A DNA stretch of 9,535 nucleotides from Burkholderiales bacterium. GTDB lineage: Bacteria; Pseudomonadota; Gammaproteobacteria; Burkholderiales; Usitatibacteraceae. Positions 6,482 through 9,535 of the stretch are shown piece by piece (positions within the stretch are counted from its first letter, which is position 1; each line of letters starts with the position of its first letter). The position numbers were made by a program, and so were the translations under genes. The DNA lies in assembly GCA_025350945.1 (NCBI GenBank), contig JANXWW010000074.1, forward strand, positions 1 through 9,535. Direction: 5' to 3'. The notes beneath the pieces are model-generated. The model did no database searches. It was given only the letters and a program-made list of their open reading frames with translations, and was not told the origin of the DNA.

Positions 6482-8749
6482 TCAATCTGCAATCAGCAAA
6501 TCAATCGCAGTCGCAACATCAGGTGCGGTGTAGTCAAAGTAATGAGTATGTGCACCGGCACCCACACAGAATTCGCCGTATAACTTTTTTGTTCGCAAAT
6601 CAGTCGGCACAAAATCTTGCGGTGCTGGCCCAGCGGCAAATCGTTGTGTGGCAATTAAATCCTCCCACAATGCACGGCCCACATAATCGCCGCTTCGATA
6701 GCCGTTAAGCCAATACGTCACGCCGTGTAAACGGCCAGGTTCGGGCCCACCAAGATGGGTGACCCAGCCATATAAATCCGGGAACCGCTCTGCATAAAGC
6801 TGGCGTAACGGACTGCCCAAAGTGAAGAGACGAATGTTGAGCTTGTCCTGCCACTGGGTGGTTTTTAGCAAGCGCAGCAAATCGGCCGTGATCACCGTTC
6901 CCTGACTATGGGCGACGATCACAACACGTTCATAGCCGCGCGCATTCAGATATTTGAGCAGCGCCAGGTAGCGACTCAAAATGCGCGCACGCGGATTCGA
7001 TTTTTTGGGACGCTCGCGCAACCAGTTATCAATATCGAGTACTAGATCAAGACCAGGCCGTAATGCGCCGAGGCCACGAGTGTAGGCCTTGCCCAAGGCC
7101 AATATCCCCCCTGATGAAGCTGCGAAAAACAAGCCTATGTAGGACACCAGATTGTTACCGCACCAAAAACTTTCACCGCCTGGTACACAAACAGCAAAAA
7201 TCGGAATCAGCATCGCTGCAGCGGCGAATGAAATTAACACCATCAACGCAATCAAGGGTACTGTCGTGAGCCCCGCATTCAGCCACGTTCCACCGAGATC
7301 AACACGGTTGACCTCGCTCGCGTGCGAGCCGTGTGGCGGAAGTAATTCATCTTTGATGGAGAGCAAGGTGCCCAATACCAGACAAACTAGCGCGAGCGCA
7401 ACACCGGTAATCATCCAATTGAAGGCCTCGCTGCCGCCGTGTTGTTGCAGGTGCGTGACGAATGCGATTTGTGAATTGTCGACTTCGCCTTCGACAGTTT
7501 TTTGGATTGGGATTTTCGGCGGCCATTTGCTGGGCCGTAGTTCACTCGGGAGCTGGTAAATGTATTCAGGCACAACTGATTCATAGGCTTTGCCGGCATC
7601 CAATGCACTTTTCAAAAACGCGGCCGAACCTGCCCACAGCAAAACCGTGATTACACATGACAACGACAGTGGCACAATCACTGCAGTAATGGCGGTAATG
7701 ACGCCCTGCGGAATCGTTTTTGCGCGTGCTGCGGCCTGTTTTTTAAACACTACACAGGGGATGGCCAGCAATAACAAAAATACAATCAATTTAATAATCA
7801 GCAGTGCGAGCGGCCACAGTAAATGGAAAACCACCTCGGCCACGCCTAACACCGTTGCCTGATAGCTCGCGCCCGAATGAATACTCCATATTGCAACCGC
7901 GATCGCGATGGCTGCCACCGCCATTCCCCACTTCATCACGCCGGGTCGCCGCGCGTTGTAAATTTGCAGCACAAAGAATAATCCAACCATTGCGACCAAG
8001 GCCATACCAACACCGGCTGCGCCAATATGTGTGCTGCTGGCGATGAGCGGAATGGTAAGTGGCACCAAGGTTAACGCGACGGCAACCAGCACAAAATTAA
8101 CCGCCACCAGCGGTACGGTGGAAAGCCAAATTACTGCGCCCACTGACCAGCGAAATATGCGGAGCAGCGGCAAAAGCGGTGCTGCAACATTATTTTTTTT
8201 AGCAGCCGCCCACTGCAAATCCGCTGTCGTACGCGCAATCGAGCCCGCATGCAACAGCAGTTGATACATCTCGCCCATCACAGCCAGGAGGCCACTGCCC
8301 AATCGCGACAAATCGCCCCAATACATTTCGTAAACGTGGATCGGCTGATCGTCTTTATTTGCTTCTTTGCGCGTGCCTTCCAGCATCGTCGTTTGATAGC
8401 CGTGCGGCTCGGTGCTGCCATCGTATTCGTTGATTAATGAACGGGTGAAATCAGTATCAACTGTATTAGCAGTTATGCTTGCCGATTCAGAGCGTAAAAA
8501 TTCAGAGCTCGAACTAAGCAGCGTGGCTTTATGCGCTTCGGGTGGATCAATTTGTAGTTCGGTTTTGATTGGCATGACAGGCACCAAAATGCTGTGCTCT
8601 TCAAAGCTCGAATATTCGCCCAGTGCAGTGTCATCTCTGGATGCAGTGATACGCAACAACAACTGCGCCATGTGACGGGCAGTTTCACACGGCGCCTGAT
8701 CGCCAACACCATGAATCGCAATAATCGCCACTGGTTTTGCGTTGGACAT
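6482..8749 (-). CDS. Membrane-embedded alpha/beta hydrolase (lipase-like), catalytic domain split by a transmembrane block
   Basis: A 755-residue protein with alpha/beta-hydrolase signs at both ends. At the N-terminus, VAIIAIHGVGDQ (7-18) looks like the first strand and oxyanion loop, and EMYWGDLS (141-148) is another soluble block. From about 200 to 555 there are about nine hydrophobic segments (near 202-237 [two], 245-263, 273-290, 303-333, 347-373, 444-464, 492-519, 535-553), with a soluble loop at about 385-440. At the C-terminus, VIVAHSQGTV (610-619) carries the nucleophile elbow with Ser615 (AHSQG, a GxSxG variant). TLGSPLRQLY (643-652) follows, then SGDYVGR (686-692) with a possible acid Asp688, and AHTHYFD (733-739) with a likely His. 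It is an esterase or lipase by fold; the substrate is unknown. ATG 8749 begins MSNAKPVAIIAIHG and is preferred to the GTG at 8767. Neither start has a Shine-Dalgarno. The gene follows the DUF2235 gene by 69 nt. Confidence 0.85.
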   Translation of the reverse strand: MSNAKPVAIIAIHGVGDQAPCETARHMAQLLLRITASRDDTALGEYSSFEEHSILVPVMPIKTELQIDPPEAHKATLLSSSSEFLRSESASITANTVDTDFTRSLINEYDGSTEPHGYQTTMLEGTRKEANKDDQPIHVYEMYWGDLSRLGSGLLAVMGEMYQLLLHAGSIARTTADLQWAAAKKNNVAAPLLPLLRIFRWSVGAVIWLSTVPLVAVNFVLVAVALTLVPLTIPLIASSTHIGAAGVGMALVAMVGLFFVLQIYNARRPGVMKWGMAVAAIAIAVAIWSIHSGASYQATVLGVAEVVFHLLWPLALLIIKLIVFLLLLAIPCVVFKKQAAARAKTIPQGVITAITAVIVPLSLSCVITVLLWAGSAAFLKSALDAGKAYESVVPEYIYQLPSELRPSKWPPKIPIQKTVEGEVDNSQIAFVTHLQQHGGSEAFNWMITGVALALVCLVLGTLLSIKDELLPPHGSHASEVNRVDLGGTWLNAGLTTVPLIALMVLISFAAAAMLIPIFAVCVPGGESFWCGNNLVSYIGLFFAASSGGILALGKAYTRGLGALRPGLDLVLDIDNWLRERPKKSNPRARILSRYLALLKYLNARGYERVVIVAHSQGTVITADLLRLLKTTQWQDKLNIRLFTLGSPLRQLYAERFPDLYGWVTHLGGPEPGRLHGVTYWLNGYRSGDYVGRALWEDLIATQRFAAGPAPQDFVPTDLRTKKLYGEFCVGAGAHTHYFDYTAPDVATAIDLLIAD

Positions 8750-8772
8750 ATATATGGGCTTTAGCACCGTTT

Positions 8773-8802
8773 AAAAAACGGCCAGGCAAAAAACGGCCAG
8801 GC
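8773..8802. repeat. Exact 15-bp tandem duplication
   Basis: AAAAAACGGCCAGGC occurs at 8773-8787 and again directly at 8788-8802, followed by AAAA of a third copy. It lies in the 69-nt gap between the two hydrolase genes, 24-53 nt before the ATG of the downstream gene (8749). The first copy also pairs with flanking CCGTTT (8767-8772) to form a 6-bp hairpin, CCGTTT-AAA-AAACGG. It probably arose by replication slippage. Confidence 0.9.
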
Positions 8803-8818
8803 AAAAGACTTGTAAATA

Positions 8819-9535
8819 TTATCCAACATATTGTCCGGCCCACTGATCCAAACTTTTGGGCCGATATTGAATTGCCGCATTATCCCGGCGCAGCTTGACG
8901 GACTGATGCAGGTCAACATCGTTCGCGATCTTGCGAATCGCACACGGCTTTAATTTGTAGGGCAGCGTGTTCCATGAATCATGAATATCGCCTGCGAAAT
9001 TGCCATTGGGCACTACCGGCAGCGGATCTTTGAAACGTAATCCATCACCGCTCAGGCTCAGTTTTTCCGACATCCATTGCAAAGCAAAATCTGACAAATC
9101 CGATTCCTCATATCCGCCGCCCACATCCGCGTGCGCGCCAATAAACCATGCTTGCTCAATGCCAGCTCGCGGCGTCCACGGTGTGGGCGCGAAGTCGCTG
9201 CGATGTTCATCAATCGCTAACGCGTGAAACCCATGCGTCACTTTATTGCTCAAATCAGTATCGGCAAAACGAAACAAATCCATTCGCGAATTTTCTTCAC
9301 CATATACGGGAATGCCCATCGCACCGACCGTGTCCCAAACACCGATGGCGTGAATCGGCACATCACGAATCATTTGTTCAGTATGAACTTCGGTGCCGAG
9401 GCCGATAACTTTTCTCCACACCAAATTGATTGCGCGTTGCGCCAGCGATTCCACGCGCTTTTCACGGTAGCTCGCCCACACATAAAGCCCATATTGATAA
9501 GCCTCTTCTTTGCTCTTGATATTAAGTGCTTGGTA
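8819..9535 (-). CDS. DUF2235 alpha/beta hydrolase, Tle1-like (partial, N-terminus outside window)
   Basis: The last 238 residues of a DUF2235 protein. The frame is open from the window edge to the TAA at 8821-8819. Using window-edge residue 1: IHAIGVWDTVGAMGIP is at about 62-77, the block HALAIDEHRSDFAPTPW at about 104-120, and WFIGAHADVGGGY at about 130-142, the last two being hallmark DUF2235 blocks. The nucleophile motif (typically GFSRGA) must lie upstream, outside the window; Asp of WDTVG and His of GAHADVGGG are the likely partners. DUF2235 includes the Type VI secretion phospholipase effector Tle1, but many members are not secreted effectors, and no VgrG, PAAR, Hcp or adaptor gene is seen here. 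The GTG at 9481 is an internal valine, as coding continues upstream (YQYGLYVWASYRE). It is probably cotranscribed with the membrane hydrolase. Confidence 0.88.
   Translation of the reverse strand, partial: YQALNIKSKEEAYQYGLYVWASYREKRVESLAQRAINLVWRKVIGLGTEVHTEQMIRDVPIHAIGVWDTVGAMGIPVYGEENSRMDLFRFADTDLSNKVTHGFHALAIDEHRSDFAPTPWTPRAGIEQAWFIGAHADVGGGYEESDLSDFALQWMSEKLSLSGDGLRFKDPLPVVPNGNFAGDIHDSWNTLPYKLKPCAIRKIANDVDLHQSVKLRRDNAAIQYRPKSLDQWAGQYVG

Noticed and set aside
8750..8767. GTG start at 8767 for the membrane hydrolase
   Set aside because: It adds six residues without a ribosome binding site; the ATG at 8749 gives a more natural N-terminus directly before the first hydrolase strand. It remains possible.
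8761..8943. 60-codon minus-strand frame with the repeated peptide FAWPF
   Set aside because: The repeat is the out-of-frame reading of the 15-bp duplication, and the rest overlaps the DUF2235 gene in another frame.
8819..9481. GTG at 9481 as the start of the DUF2235 gene
   Set aside because: The frame remains open and protein-like to the window edge, and the nucleophile motif of the family must be further upstream, so the GTG is an internal valine.
6482..9535. A full Type VI secretion effector-immunity locus
   Set aside because: DUF2235 alone is not enough. No VgrG, PAAR, Hcp, Tap adaptor or small lipoprotein immunity gene is visible in the window.

Overview
The window looks like a chromosomal segment of a Gram-negative proteobacterium, perhaps beta or gamma. 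This is inferred from an RhlE-type helicase, a UbiE-like methyltransferase, a dCache-HAMP-GGDEF diguanylate cyclase and a lipobox lipoprotein. No marker in the window fixes the genus. There are seven protein genes and no tRNA, rRNA, CRISPR array, transposase or phage gene that I can recognise. Two of the seven run off the window ends.

Left part (1-2973): the N-terminal two thirds of a DEAD-box RNA helicase (RhlE-like) reads leftward from 917. It is divergent from a rightward pair of SAM-dependent methyltransferases. The first is an unusual RsmH-like protein (1074-2150), with an N-terminal extension and altered motifs, in a place that is not the division/cell wall cluster. The second is a UbiE/COQ5-like enzyme (2200-2973), 49 nt downstream.

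Middle (2977-6430): a membrane diguanylate cyclase with a dCache sensor faces the methyltransferases tail to tail, only 3 nt apart. Its start is separated by a 424-nt non-coding, partly AT-rich region from a rightward gene for a lipoprotein made of four DUF4397 repeats. That gene ends at a strong hairpin terminator that can also serve the opposite strand.

Right part (6482-9535): two leftward genes, probably one transcript. The upstream one is a DUF2235 hydrolase (family of the T6SS phospholipase effector Tle1), cut by the window end. The downstream one is a 755-residue alpha/beta hydrolase whose catalytic fold is interrupted by about nine membrane segments. The 69-nt gap between them holds an exact 15-bp tandem duplication. 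This pair of lipase-like proteins is the least explained part of the window and the best candidate for an undescribed system, but no function can be assigned from sequence alone.
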